NCBI RefSeq assembly: GCF_014205845.1
Contig: NZ_JACHCR010000003.1
Location: 310,001-374,000 of the forward strand
Direction of reading: 5' to 3'
Origin: Mucilaginibacter cryoferens
GTDB lineage: Bacteria; Bacteroidota; Bacteroidia; Sphingobacteriales; Sphingobacteriaceae
Length of the DNA stretch: 64,000 bases
This document shows positions 26,820 through 35,932 of this stretch, piece by piece; positions within the stretch are counted from its first letter, which is position 1, and every line of letters starts with the position of its first letter. The notes under the pieces were generated by a model that was not told the origin of the DNA, made no database searches, and saw only the letters and a list, made by a program, of their open reading frames with translations. The position numbers and the translations under genes are program-made.

Positions 26820-29267
26820 ATGAAAACTAAAATCAACCATATATTATATACACTGCTGCTTGTAGCTATCAGCTGGAGTGTATCCTTTGCCCAGGGCGGC
26901 AAGGCAGGCAATGCAAAAGTATCGGGCTCGTTGGTAAACGACCAGGGCAAACCGCTTGATTACGCCAGTGTGAGTATCATTAAAGCCTCAGATTCTACTG
27001 TAGTAAAAGGAGCTTTAAGCAACGATAACGGCGTTTATGCCTTCGATAAAATACCCACCGGCAAATACCTGGTAAAAGCAACGGTTGTTGGCTATGTAAA
27101 AGCCATAAGCCAGCCATTTACCGTTACAGAAACCTCCACCACTATCGAGATACCTGTTTTAAATATGCAAGCCGGTAATACAGCCTTAAAAACAGTTACC
27201 ATTACCGCCACCAAACCACTTATAGAGCGTAAAATAGACCGTACCGTAATGAATGTGGAAAACAGTGTACTTGCGGCCGGCAATACCGCCATGGAAATAC
27301 TGGCAAAAGCACCTGGGGTTACTGTTGATAAGGACGATAACATTAGCCTTAAAGGTAAACAGGGCGTTACCGTAATGATAAACGATAAACTCACTTACTT
27401 ATCGGCAGCGCAATTGGCCACATTACTACGTTCAACAGATGGCAATACCATTAAATCAATCGAAATCATCACCAACCCATCGGCTAAATACGATGCGGCA
27501 GGCAACTCGGGCATTATCAATATCAAACTAAAAAAGAATACCCAATCTGGCACCAACGGCAGCATCACAGCTGGTACCGCAAAAGGTCAGTACTGGAGGG
27601 ATAACACCAGCTTAAACCTCAACCATAAAGATGGCAACCTTAATGTTTTTGGTACGCTTAGCCGGGGCGATAACAAACGCGGGCACGATCTTCAGTTAAA
27701 CAGGATCACTGATAGCGCAGGCTATAAAACCTATTTTAATCAGCAATCTATGATGCCGGGCAGTAATCACTACAACAATTATCGCCTGGGTGCCGATTAT
27801 GACCTTACCCCTAAACACACCATTGGCTTTGTGGTAAGTGGCTACTCAAACAGCGGCACCGATAATAATGATACCCATACCATTATTGGTAGCCAGCCTG
27901 GCAAAATAGATACCTTATTGCATACAGTATCTACCATTCATCAAACCTATAAAAACTTTGCCCTCAACCTTAATGACCGCTACAAGATTGACACCAGTGG
28001 CCAGGAGTTAGGGATCGATCTTGATTATTCGAAATTCAGGAACTTTACCAATGCCTATTATAAAACCGATTACTTTTATCCCGATGGAACCCCTATTCGT
28101 CATTCGCAAACATTGTTTAACCAAACGCCATCAAACATTACCATATATACAGGCAAGTTTGACTACTCCAAACCGCTTACCAAGACCATAAAACTGGAGG
28201 TGGGTGCTAAATTCAGCAGTGTTAAAACCGACAACGATTTGCGGGCACAAATTGATACCAACGGTACTGCTGTTAATGATAAAGGCCGCAGCAACCGGTT
28301 TATTTACCAGGAAAACATCCAGGCCGGCTACATTAACCTTAACAAACAATTCAAAAAAACATCAGTACAAATTGGTGTTCGTGCCGAAAACACGCAATCG
28401 GACGGAAACCTGGTGGGCAGCACCCCGGTAAAGCGCAGCTATCTTAACTTTTTCCCAAGCGCGTTCATTAACCATACTATTAATGATAAAAATGAAGTTA
28501 GCCTTTCATACAGTCGCCGTATAGACAGGCCGGGGTACGATGATCTTAATCCGTTCATTTATTACCTTGATCCATACACCTATAATAAAGGTAATGCGTT
28601 TCTTAACCCGCAATACACACAAAACTTTGAGTTTAATTATACCTACAATAAAACCATTAACGTAAGTCTGGGATACAACCGCACTACAAATGCTATAACC
28701 GAGTTAATATTAACCGAAGGCAAAAAAACTTTTCAAACCAATAAAAACCTGCAAACACAAACAGGTTACAATGCCAATATCAACACCCCTTTTACCATTA
28801 CCAAATGGTGGGAGGGCAATATTAACGTAACCACGTTTTACCTGGGCTTTAAATCAGATTCGCTGGCTGGATACAACTTTCATGATGGCCAATGGGCTTA
28901 CCAGGCCCGTACTACCCAAACATTTAAATTTGCCGGTGCCCGGTTAGAGATTATGGGCGATTACCAGTCGGCATTAACTTATGGCATTTACAAAATAAGA
29001 CCACGCTATTCGGTTGATATGGGAATCAGCAAATCGTTTATGGACAAAAAGTTTAACGTAAAGCTTGCCTGCGACGACATATTCAATATTCGCCGAAACA
29101 ATCTAAGCAGCAATGCCCTAAACAATAGCTTCACAATCAAACAGCGTAACGACACAAGGGTTGGCCGCCTAACCCTAACCTACAACTTTGGCAACAACGC
29201 CATTAAAGTACGCCAACACCACAGCGGTGCCGATGACGAAAAAGGACGGGTGAAAGGGAACAATTAA
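26820..29267 (+). CDS. TonB-dependent receptor with regulatory-like domain
   Basis: An 815-residue outer-membrane barrel, start at MKTKINHILY (26820); an upstream in-frame ATG at 26784 would put 12 residues before the signal peptide. Signal peptide ends SFAQ. Then a CarboxypepD_reg domain (SGSLVNDQGKPLDYASVSIIK), a degenerate plug (TITATKPLIERKIDRTVMNVENS...MEILAKAPGVTVD) and an outer-membrane beta-barrel of the type annotated OMP_b-brl_3. The group often accompanies stress operons. It lies downstream of PadR-PspC but has a 245-base gap, so separate control is likely. Ligand unknown. Confidence 0.88.
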   Translation: MKTKINHILYTLLLVAISWSVSFAQGGKAGNAKVSGSLVNDQGKPLDYASVSIIKASDSTVVKGALSNDNGVYAFDKIPTGKYLVKATVVGYVKAISQPFTVTETSTTIEIPVLNMQAGNTALKTVTITATKPLIERKIDRTVMNVENSVLAAGNTAMEILAKAPGVTVDKDDNISLKGKQGVTVMINDKLTYLSAAQLATLLRSTDGNTIKSIEIITNPSAKYDAAGNSGIINIKLKKNTQSGTNGSITAGTAKGQYWRDNTSLNLNHKDGNLNVFGTLSRGDNKRGHDLQLNRITDSAGYKTYFNQQSMMPGSNHYNNYRLGADYDLTPKHTIGFVVSGYSNSGTDNNDTHTIIGSQPGKIDTLLHTVSTIHQTYKNFALNLNDRYKIDTSGQELGIDLDYSKFRNFTNAYYKTDYFYPDGTPIRHSQTLFNQTPSNITIYTGKFDYSKPLTKTIKLEVGAKFSSVKTDNDLRAQIDTNGTAVNDKGRSNRFIYQENIQAGYINLNKQFKKTSVQIGVRAENTQSDGNLVGSTPVKRSYLNFFPSAFINHTINDKNEVSLSYSRRIDRPGYDDLNPFIYYLDPYTYNKGNAFLNPQYTQNFEFNYTYNKTINVSLGYNRTTNAITELILTEGKKTFQTNKNLQTQTGYNANINTPFTITKWWEGNINVTTFYLGFKSDSLAGYNFHDGQWAYQARTTQTFKFAGARLEIMGDYQSALTYGIYKIRPRYSVDMGISKSFMDKKFNVKLACDDIFNIRRNNLSSNALNNSFTIKQRNDTRVGRLTLTYNFGNNAIKVRQHHSGADDEKGRVKGNN

Positions 29268-29268
29268 G

Positions 29269-29297
29269 AGCCCCCCAGCCCCCTAAAGGGGGAGCTT
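29269..29297 (+). repeat. GC-rich palindromic repeat (REP-like), copy 1
   Basis: A 29-base unit containing CCCCCTAAAGGGGG, itself a hairpin. It matches the unit at 29395-29424 in inverted orientation with one difference. The following GAGCTTTTTGATTTGCAT is shared with the copy at 38100 (one difference). Confidence 0.85.
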
Positions 29298-29346
29298 TTT
29301 GATTTGCATGTTGGCAGATAGATGAGCATACATACATGGCATCATA

Positions 29347-29393
29347 AAAATCAAACGGCCTTGCTTTTAACGTAAGCAAGGCCGTTTGATTTT
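29347..29393. terminator. 20-bp perfect bidirectional terminator hairpin
   Basis: AAAATCAAACGGCCTTGCTT (29347-29366) pairs without mismatch with AAGCAAGGCCGTTTGATTTT (29374-29393) around a 7-base loop, between the convergent receptor and M14 genes. T runs lie on both sides. Confidence 0.9.
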
Positions 29394-29394
29394 C

Positions 29395-29424
29395 AAGCTC
29401 CCCCTTCAGGGGGCTGGGGGGCTT
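29395..29424 (-). repeat. GC-rich palindromic repeat (REP-like), copy 2 (inverted)
   Basis: The inverted partner of copy 1. It contains CCCCCTTCAGGGGG and lies between the terminator and the stop of the M14 gene. Copies 1 and 2 form a doublet around the terminator. Confidence 0.85.
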
Positions 29425-29429
29425 CGCCC

Positions 29430-31925
29430 TTACTGCCCTACCATAAACACGGCATTGCTAAACAGTAGCTTGCCGTTTTCCCAGAAACTGCGGAACAGTG
29501 GATCATCAACCATATATACTACAGAGCCGCGACCAAGGGGTTGAACGCCTAGTAATAAGCCGTTATTGATCTTTTGTTTGGCAAGCGCACCAACAAAGCC
29601 CGATACATAGCCGTCTTTTTTAATGGTGCCTACATTCCAGCCGTCTTCGCCGCCAAACAGCTCGTAGATATCATCATTAAGTTTTAATGAGTAATAATAA
29701 CTTGGCAGGCCAAAAGCAAGCGGGTGCGTATTATCAATATTAAGCTTAAATATAGCTCCGGGAATCATTCCACGAATAGCATCACGGTCTCTATCTCCAT
29801 AAACCTTAACGGTTTTGTCTTTATCCTTATCGTCCTTTTTATCTTCTTTCTTTTTAATCACGAAGCCCTTTTTATCAACCAGTGATGCCACGGCATTGTC
29901 AATAGCTATCAACCTTCCCCCATCCCTGATCCAGCTTTGTAGTTTATCCGATGGAAAATCTTCATACCTGCCATCAGGGAAAATAGCTACATCAAAATCG
30001 GCCAGGCGGGTACGCCCAAGGTCCTGGTACCTAACCAAAGTAATAGGGTAGCCCAGTTGCGCTTCAAATAAATGCCATACCTCGCCCATCGCTTCAGAGT
30101 TTACACCATCGCCGGCAACAAGCATTACTTTTGGCTGGCGAATGTATCGCACAGCGTCAGAACCAAGATCAGCCCCTTTATCCACAAAGCCCGATGACAG
30201 TGGCGTAAGCTCCTGGTTAAATTCGGCAGCCGTTTGGGTAACCACCTGGTCAAAATCAGCACCATCGTTTCCGGCACGGGTTATCAGCAATGAGCCAGGT
30301 GCAAAGATTTTGCCCGCAGCCTCAAATGATTTTTCGGCATAGCGTACTTTTATTTTCTTTTTAAACAGCGCCGCCAAAAACTTAACATCACCTACAGACT
30401 GCCATGCCGATACATAGGCGTAAGCGTGGCTATTAACCAATGCCTTTGGTGCAACAATACCCCACTCGGCTTTTGCCGGCTTAAACGACTCTTTTATACC
30501 GTAAGCTTTCAAACCGAAAGCAAAAGGCAAAGACCAGGCCGTAATATCATAGGTATTTGAATCCGGAATAATGGTTTTGGGCTCCAGCAGTACATGCAGC
30601 AAAACAGCTTTAGGCTGATAAGCATTTACAACCAGGTCATTAGCACCAACGCTGTATTGTTCGGTTTTGCCGGTAACGTAATCATAACCGGTAACCGATT
30701 TGCCACCCAGGCCAAAACCATACTGAATGCCGTTACGGGCCAACATTTTGGCCATGGCATTTATTTTATTGCTGTTATCGTTTTTAATAACATAGGTTTT
30801 GTACTCGCCCGGCGGGTTGGCACGGCTGTTATCATAAAACTTTTTAAACTCATCTTTAAATTTTTGAGCATTGGCCGATGCCGCCTCAACTGTACTTAAA
30901 CTGGTTGAATGGTGGTGCGCCACACGCTGTACCAAAGTAAGGGTATCGCCGCTGCGGGTAACAACAGCCAGGCCGGCGCTTATCCCGCCTTGCTCATACG
31001 TCATACCTATAGAGCCGTTGTATAAAGGGTAGGTATCACCGTACGACGGGTAAAGCAGGTCGAACTCGTATTTGGTAAAATACATCCAACCATTTTGGTC
31101 AAAGTATTTAGCATTGTTTTTACCAATAAGTACCTGGGCATCACGCTGCCATTGGGTTAAATCTTTATGGTAAGGCTCGGCCGCCGGGGCAAAATAGTAT
31201 GGGGCATTATACCCTTGTTCGTGATAATCCACATGTATTTGGGGCAGCCATTGGTTAAACAAGCCTACGCGAGCCTGGGTTTCTTTTTGCTGCTGCCATG
31301 CCCAATCGCGGTTAAGATCAAAGTAGTAATGGTTTACCCTACCGCCTGGCCATGGTTCAGCATGCTCGCGCGATGTTGGGTAGGTATCTGGCGAAACGCC
31401 ATGTACCGAATTGTAAAAATTAACATACCTGTCGCGGCCGTCGGGATTTAAGCAGGGGTCTATAACTACCAATGTGTTTTTAAGCCAGGCCTGGGTTTGC
31501 GTGTTTGATGGATCAACCAGGTCATACAAAGTCCACATGGCGGCTTCGCTTGAGGCCGGCTCATTACCGTGTACGTTATAGCTTAACCAGGTAATTACAG
31601 GCACATTGGTAATAACCGGGCCACTTTCAATACCGGCCACACGCAAGTTGTTGTGACGGATTTCTTCCAGCCTGCCAATGTTTTCGTCGGACGCGATGAA
31701 CATAGCCAACAGAGGCCGCCCCTCGTTAGTACTGCCAAACTGTTGCAGTTTTACATTTTTTGATGCCTGGGCAACATATTTAAAATATTCAACAATACGA
31801 TAGTGCGGGGTAAACTGGGTACCCAGTTTATAACCCAGAAACTCGTCTGGCGATTGTATTTTTTGGGCAAAGGATGCTGATACAGAAACAACAGCTAATA
31901 AAACAAGGAGTAGCTTTTTTATCAT
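29430..31925 (-). CDS. secreted M14-family zinc carboxypeptidase
   Basis: An 831-residue exported metallopeptidase, start at MIKKLLLVLL (31925), where the signal peptide begins; 30 residues further upstream would be unrelated. The M14 domain occupies about residues 25-350: zinc ligands in NVHGNEPASSE (HxxE) and VDYHEQGYNAPYYF, and catalytic Glu in GMTYEQGG. The C-terminal half includes a glutamine-amidotransferase-like fold (DFDVAIFPDGRYEDFPSDKLQSW). This architecture is frequent in Bacteroidota and is thought to degrade peptides outside the cytoplasm. Single-gene unit, convergent with the TonB receptor. Confidence 0.9.
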   Translation of the reverse strand: MIKKLLLVLLAVVSVSASFAQKIQSPDEFLGYKLGTQFTPHYRIVEYFKYVAQASKNVKLQQFGSTNEGRPLLAMFIASDENIGRLEEIRHNNLRVAGIESGPVITNVPVITWLSYNVHGNEPASSEAAMWTLYDLVDPSNTQTQAWLKNTLVVIDPCLNPDGRDRYVNFYNSVHGVSPDTYPTSREHAEPWPGGRVNHYYFDLNRDWAWQQQKETQARVGLFNQWLPQIHVDYHEQGYNAPYYFAPAAEPYHKDLTQWQRDAQVLIGKNNAKYFDQNGWMYFTKYEFDLLYPSYGDTYPLYNGSIGMTYEQGGISAGLAVVTRSGDTLTLVQRVAHHHSTSLSTVEAASANAQKFKDEFKKFYDNSRANPPGEYKTYVIKNDNSNKINAMAKMLARNGIQYGFGLGGKSVTGYDYVTGKTEQYSVGANDLVVNAYQPKAVLLHVLLEPKTIIPDSNTYDITAWSLPFAFGLKAYGIKESFKPAKAEWGIVAPKALVNSHAYAYVSAWQSVGDVKFLAALFKKKIKVRYAEKSFEAAGKIFAPGSLLITRAGNDGADFDQVVTQTAAEFNQELTPLSSGFVDKGADLGSDAVRYIRQPKVMLVAGDGVNSEAMGEVWHLFEAQLGYPITLVRYQDLGRTRLADFDVAIFPDGRYEDFPSDKLQSWIRDGGRLIAIDNAVASLVDKKGFVIKKKEDKKDDKDKDKTVKVYGDRDRDAIRGMIPGAIFKLNIDNTHPLAFGLPSYYYSLKLNDDIYELFGGEDGWNVGTIKKDGYVSGFVGALAKQKINNGLLLGVQPLGRGSVVYMVDDPLFRSFWENGKLLFSNAVFMVGQ

Positions 31926-31969
31926 AATATTGATGCAGATGGTAGTAAAAGCTAAATATGCGGAAAATA

Positions 31970-32005
31970 TGTGCAGATATGCAAATTTTAGATGTGCAGA
32001 TGATT
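31970..32005 (+). repeat. TGTGCAGATATGCAAA dispersed repeat, copy b
   Basis: TGTGCAGATATGCAAAT followed by AGATGTGCAGAT. It lies between the divergent M14 and recQ genes and faces copy c in inverted orientation. Confidence 0.65.
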
Positions 32006-32089
32006 TTAAGATCATAAAAACTCTAAAAGATAAGGCAATGTAAAAAAATCTAAAAATCTTAGCATTTCATTCCTGCTTTTCGTAATTTG

Positions 32090-32120
32090 CACATCTGAAA
32101 TCGAAAATCTGCACATCGAA
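32090..32120 (-). repeat. TGCACATC dispersed repeat, copy c
   Basis: ATTTGCACATCTGAAAT and AATCTGCACATCGAAAAT run into the recQ start codon at 32124. Inverted relative to copy b about 85 bases away, so the two can pair. Confidence 0.65.
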
Positions 32121-32123
32121 AAT

Positions 32124-34292
32124 ATGACCCCACTACAGGCCCTGCAAAAGTTTTTTGGTTATAGCGCGTTCAGACACCAGCAGGAAGCCATTATTCAGCA
32201 TGTTTTAAATAAGCAGGATGTAATGGCACTGATGCCAACAGGTGGTGGCAAATCATTGTGTTACCAATTGCCAGCAGTATTATTGAATGGATTAACCATT
32301 GTGATATCGCCGCTCATCGCTTTAATGAAAGACCAGGTAGATAGCCTGAATGTGAGCGGCATCCCGGCTGCGTTTCTAAATTCGGCACAAAACCCGGATG
32401 AGCAAAGACAATTGGTAGAAAAATTAAGAAACAACGAGATTCGTTTGCTATACCTTGCCCCCGAGCGTTTGTTTGGTGCCGAAAACAAACTGGTACCCTT
32501 TTTAAAAACGCTCAATGTAGTACAGATAGCCATAGACGAGGCGCATTGTATCTCCTCATGGGGGCACGATTTCCGGCCCGAATACCTGATGCTGGCACAG
32601 TTAAAAAACGAGTTCCCTAATGTGCCGGTCATCGCCCTTACCGCCACTGCCGATAAGCTTACGCAGAAGGATATTCTCGAAAAACTAAACCTGCATCAGC
32701 CCAAAGTATTTGTATCATCCTTTAACAGGGCCAATATCACCTATAGGGTTATCCCCAAAAGAAACAGCTTTAAGCAGCTTGTTACCTTTTTAAATGAACG
32801 CAAAGATGAGTCGGGCATTATATATTGCCTATCTCGCAAATCAACCGAAGACTTGGCGGCCGACCTTAAAGACGAAGGCTTTTCTGCCGAAGCCTACAAC
32901 GCGGGCCTAAGTAATGAAATAAAGGTGCGCAACCAGGAAGCCTTTCTGCGCGATGAGGTGAAGATTATTGTTGCAACCATTGCTTTTGGGATGGGTATCA
33001 ACAAATCAAACGTGCGTTATGTGGTGCATGTAGATCTGCCTAAAAACATTGAGGGCTATTACCAGGAAACCGGTCGTGCCGGCAGGGACGGCCTTGCCTC
33101 TGAAGCATTGCTATTGTACTCGCCGGGCGACGCAGGTAAGCTGCAGCATTTTGCCCGCATTGAAGGTAACGAAGCCCAAAGCAGGATAATGCTTAACAAG
33201 CTGAACGATATGGTGAAGTACTGTCAGCTGCAAAGCTGCCGCAGGCAATACCTCATGAATTATTTCGACGAGGCTTTTCCGCCCAATTGCGGTTCCTGCG
33301 ATGTTTGCCTAACCGAATTTAAACGTTTTGATGGCACGCTGATAGCCCAAAAGGCACTCTCGGGCGTGGCCCGGTTAAACGAGCGCTTTGGAATAAACTA
33401 TGTGATAGATTTTTTACGTGGGTCGAAATCCGAAAAGATCCGTGATGAGCACAAACAACTTAAAACCTATGGCATAGGTGCCGATATAAGCAAACCCGAC
33501 TGGCAGCGGTACATCCGCGAGCTGCTTACAATGGGCTACCTGCAAATGGGTGGCGACGAGTACCCCATAGTAAAACTAACAGACCAAAGTACGGCGGTAT
33601 TAAAGGGTTTGCAAAAGGTAGAGTTTATTGAAAGCGAAACCGTTGAAGAAACCCATACTCACGAACAAGCGCCACCACATGAAGCCGAGCTATTAAACCG
33701 CATAAAAAGCGTACGTAATGATATTGCCCGCCTGGAAAATGTACCAGCCTATATTATAGTATCTGATGCTACCCTGGTAGAAATGGCCACCTACCTGCCC
33801 CAAAGCCTGGATGAGCTGCGCCTGATCTCGGGCTTTGGCGATGTAAAACTGGCGCGCTACGGCCGCGAACTGTTGCAGCCCGTGAAGGATTACGCCAAAG
33901 AAAAGGGGCTGGAATCTAAGATCGCCTACAAATCGGCCAAGCGGGAACGCAAGGCCAAAGCCAGCCGTATGGAGCGTGCACCCAAGGCCCGCAAAACAAA
34001 TGATACCCGTTCAGAGTCGCTGCGCTTATTCCAATCCGGTAAAAGCATTCCAGAAATTGCCGCCGAACGCAGCCTATCGCCCATGACCATCGAAAGCCAC
34101 CTGAGTTACTTTGTGCAGGCCGGAGAGCTGGATGTGGAAGAACTGGTACCTGCCGAAAAAATACCGGCCATTAAAGAGATAGTTGAAAGCTACGGCAGCG
34201 AACGGCTGGCACCCCTAAAAGAAATTTTGGGTGATAATTATAGCTACAACGAAATTAAAGCTGTAATAAGCTGGATGAGCAAAGACGAATAA
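32124..34292 (+). CDS. recQ: ATP-dependent DNA helicase RecQ
   Basis: A 722-residue 3'-5' DNA helicase of the RecQ family for recombination and fork repair. The Walker A motif PTGGGKS is at 38-44, the DEAH box at 138-141 within IDEAHCISSWGHDFRPEY, and motif VI GRAGRDG near 320. The RecQ zinc-binding cysteines appear as CRRQYL...CGSCDVC around 372-397, then the winged helix, an HRDC domain near 520-600 and a C-terminal HTH_40-like segment (SLSPMTIESHLSYFV). The basic linker between the last two is typical of Bacteroidota. A dispersed repeat forms its 5' leader. Confidence 0.96.
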   Translation: MTPLQALQKFFGYSAFRHQQEAIIQHVLNKQDVMALMPTGGGKSLCYQLPAVLLNGLTIVISPLIALMKDQVDSLNVSGIPAAFLNSAQNPDEQRQLVEKLRNNEIRLLYLAPERLFGAENKLVPFLKTLNVVQIAIDEAHCISSWGHDFRPEYLMLAQLKNEFPNVPVIALTATADKLTQKDILEKLNLHQPKVFVSSFNRANITYRVIPKRNSFKQLVTFLNERKDESGIIYCLSRKSTEDLAADLKDEGFSAEAYNAGLSNEIKVRNQEAFLRDEVKIIVATIAFGMGINKSNVRYVVHVDLPKNIEGYYQETGRAGRDGLASEALLLYSPGDAGKLQHFARIEGNEAQSRIMLNKLNDMVKYCQLQSCRRQYLMNYFDEAFPPNCGSCDVCLTEFKRFDGTLIAQKALSGVARLNERFGINYVIDFLRGSKSEKIRDEHKQLKTYGIGADISKPDWQRYIRELLTMGYLQMGGDEYPIVKLTDQSTAVLKGLQKVEFIESETVEETHTHEQAPPHEAELLNRIKSVRNDIARLENVPAYIIVSDATLVEMATYLPQSLDELRLISGFGDVKLARYGRELLQPVKDYAKEKGLESKIAYKSAKRERKAKASRMERAPKARKTNDTRSESLRLFQSGKSIPEIAAERSLSPMTIESHLSYFVQAGELDVEELVPAEKIPAIKEIVESYGSERLAPLKEILGDNYSYNEIKAVISWMSKDE

Positions 34293-34343
34293 ACCTGAAT
34301 ATTTTAACTTTGTTTATTCAACCGTAAAACGGAGCACTAAAGT

Positions 34344-35699
34344 ATGACCACTACTCAACAACTCTACCAGCTATACCTGCAACATCCCGTTATCAGCACC
34401 GATACCCGCAAAATTGGCGTAAACAGTCTTTTTTTTGCACTTAAGGGTGATAAGTTTGATGCCAATACCTTTGCCCAAAAAGCAATTGAAGCGGGCGCGG
34501 CATACGCGGTAATAGATAACCCCGAATATAAACAGGGCGAAAAATATTTACTGGTAGAGGACGTACTTACTTGCCTGCAAGATCTTGCACGTTACCACCG
34601 CAGTCAATTAAGCATACCTGTTATAGGGCTTACCGGTACCAATGGCAAAACCACTACCAAAGAGCTCATCAACGCCGTACTATCACAACATTTTAAAACG
34701 CAGGCTACACAAGGCAATTTAAACAACCACATAGGTGTGCCGCTTACCATTTTAACAATTGATGCCACTCACCAGATGGCAGTTATAGAAATGGGGGCCA
34801 ATCATCAAAAAGAGATAGCACTGCTTTGCAGCATTGCCCAGCCATCGCACGGTTTAATAACCAATGTAGGCAAAGCCCATTTAGAAGGTTTTGGCGGGGT
34901 TGAAGGCGTTAAGAAAGGCAAAGGGGAGTTGTATGATTACCTGAAGCCCCCCCCGCCCCCTGAAGGGGGAGCCAATAAGCGTGAAGGGATTACTTTTATT
35001 AATAGCAACGATACTACCTTGCTTGAAATGGCAGAGACACGCAAGTTGCACAATGTGATTTATTACGGCACAAACACTATTGACGATCTGGTTAGTGGTG
35101 AGCTGATTGAAAACTCTCCCCTGCTTAGTTTGGAGTGGACCAATAATAAAACGGGCAATAGCTATAAAGCAAAAACCCAGCTTACCGGTGCTTATAACCT
35201 GCATAATATATTAGCGGCTATCGCAATCGGCACTTATTTTAATATTCCTGCAATAGCAATTAATGCCGGCATTGAAGGTTATCAGCCTAAAAACAACCGT
35301 TCGCAAATTGTAAAAACGGCTACCAACACCCTCATCTGCGATTACTATAATGCCAACCCCAGCAGCATGTTTGTGGCTATTGAAAACATTGAGAAATTAC
35401 AAGCCGACCGCAAAGTACTTATCCTGGGCGATATGTTTGAGATGGGGCCCGAGTCGGCAGTGGAGCATGCTTCTGTAATTCAGAAAGCGCTGGATACACC
35501 GGTTGATGAACGGATATTTATTGGGAAAGACTTTCTAAGTCAAAAGGTTATAGTCGAAAGCCAACAGTCAGGTGCGGTCTTTTATGCTACTGCAGAAGAA
35601 GCTATTACAGCATTGAAAGGCAATCCGATAAAAAGTTCAACTATCCTCATCAAGGGCTCAAGAGGTATGGCTTTGGAACGATTGGTAGAGTTGTTTTAG
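34344..35699 (+). CDS. murF: UDP-N-acetylmuramoyl-tripeptide--D-Ala-D-Ala ligase
   Basis: A 451-residue Mur ligase that adds D-Ala-D-Ala to UDP-MurNAc-tripeptide in the cytoplasm, the last soluble step of peptidoglycan precursor synthesis. The ATP-binding motif GTNGKTTT is at about 98-105, MGANHQKEI and ITNVGKAHLEGFGG follow, and the C-terminal domain has LILGDMFEMGPESAVEH. Residues 200-213 (LKPPPPPEGGANKR) are encoded by a REP-like GC-rich palindrome in frame, an insertion that is not part of the family core. It follows recQ by 51 bases. Confidence 0.95.
   Translation: MTTTQQLYQLYLQHPVISTDTRKIGVNSLFFALKGDKFDANTFAQKAIEAGAAYAVIDNPEYKQGEKYLLVEDVLTCLQDLARYHRSQLSIPVIGLTGTNGKTTTKELINAVLSQHFKTQATQGNLNNHIGVPLTILTIDATHQMAVIEMGANHQKEIALLCSIAQPSHGLITNVGKAHLEGFGGVEGVKKGKGELYDYLKPPPPPEGGANKREGITFINSNDTTLLEMAETRKLHNVIYYGTNTIDDLVSGELIENSPLLSLEWTNNKTGNSYKAKTQLTGAYNLHNILAAIAIGTYFNIPAIAINAGIEGYQPKNNRSQIVKTATNTLICDYYNANPSSMFVAIENIEKLQADRKVLILGDMFEMGPESAVEHASVIQKALDTPVDERIFIGKDFLSQKVIVESQQSGAVFYATAEEAITALKGNPIKSSTILIKGSRGMALERLVELF
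34943..34973 (+). repeat. REP-like palindrome inserted in murF
   Basis: The string GCCCCCTGAAGGGGGAGC matches the REP-like units at 29269 and 29395 and lies within the murF reading frame, preserving it. Confidence 0.8.
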
Positions 35700-35839
35700 C
35701 TACACCAATCGTTCCAAAGCGGCTAATCTACTATGCCATTGAGAGTTGTAAAATTTCACGAAACCCTGAAGGAGGAAATGACATTCTTTCAGCTTTGTCA
35801 TCCTTGACAAGCATTTTTTTTTACATGTCATGGGTAGCT

Positions 35840-35910
35840 AAGAAGGATCTATTCACAGGCTTTACAAGGCGAAAAAGCATAACGGACAGATCCTTCGTAC
35901 CTCACGATAA
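35840..35910. repeat. GAAGGATCT inverted repeat between convergent genes
   Basis: GAAGGATCT (near 35842) and AGATCCTTC (near 35891) are perfect inverted copies, preceded by TGTCATCCTTGACAAGC at about 35797. The wording resembles the TGTCATCCTGA...AAGGATCTATTC dispersed repeats of Bacteroidota. No gene is seen in 35700-35932. Confidence 0.55.
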
Positions 35911-35932
35911 TAGTTTTTTTAAGCGTTTCGTT

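Noticed and set aside
32124..34292. RecQ considered as a defence helicase
   Set aside because: It has the full housekeeping RecQ architecture and sits beside murF in core chromosome.
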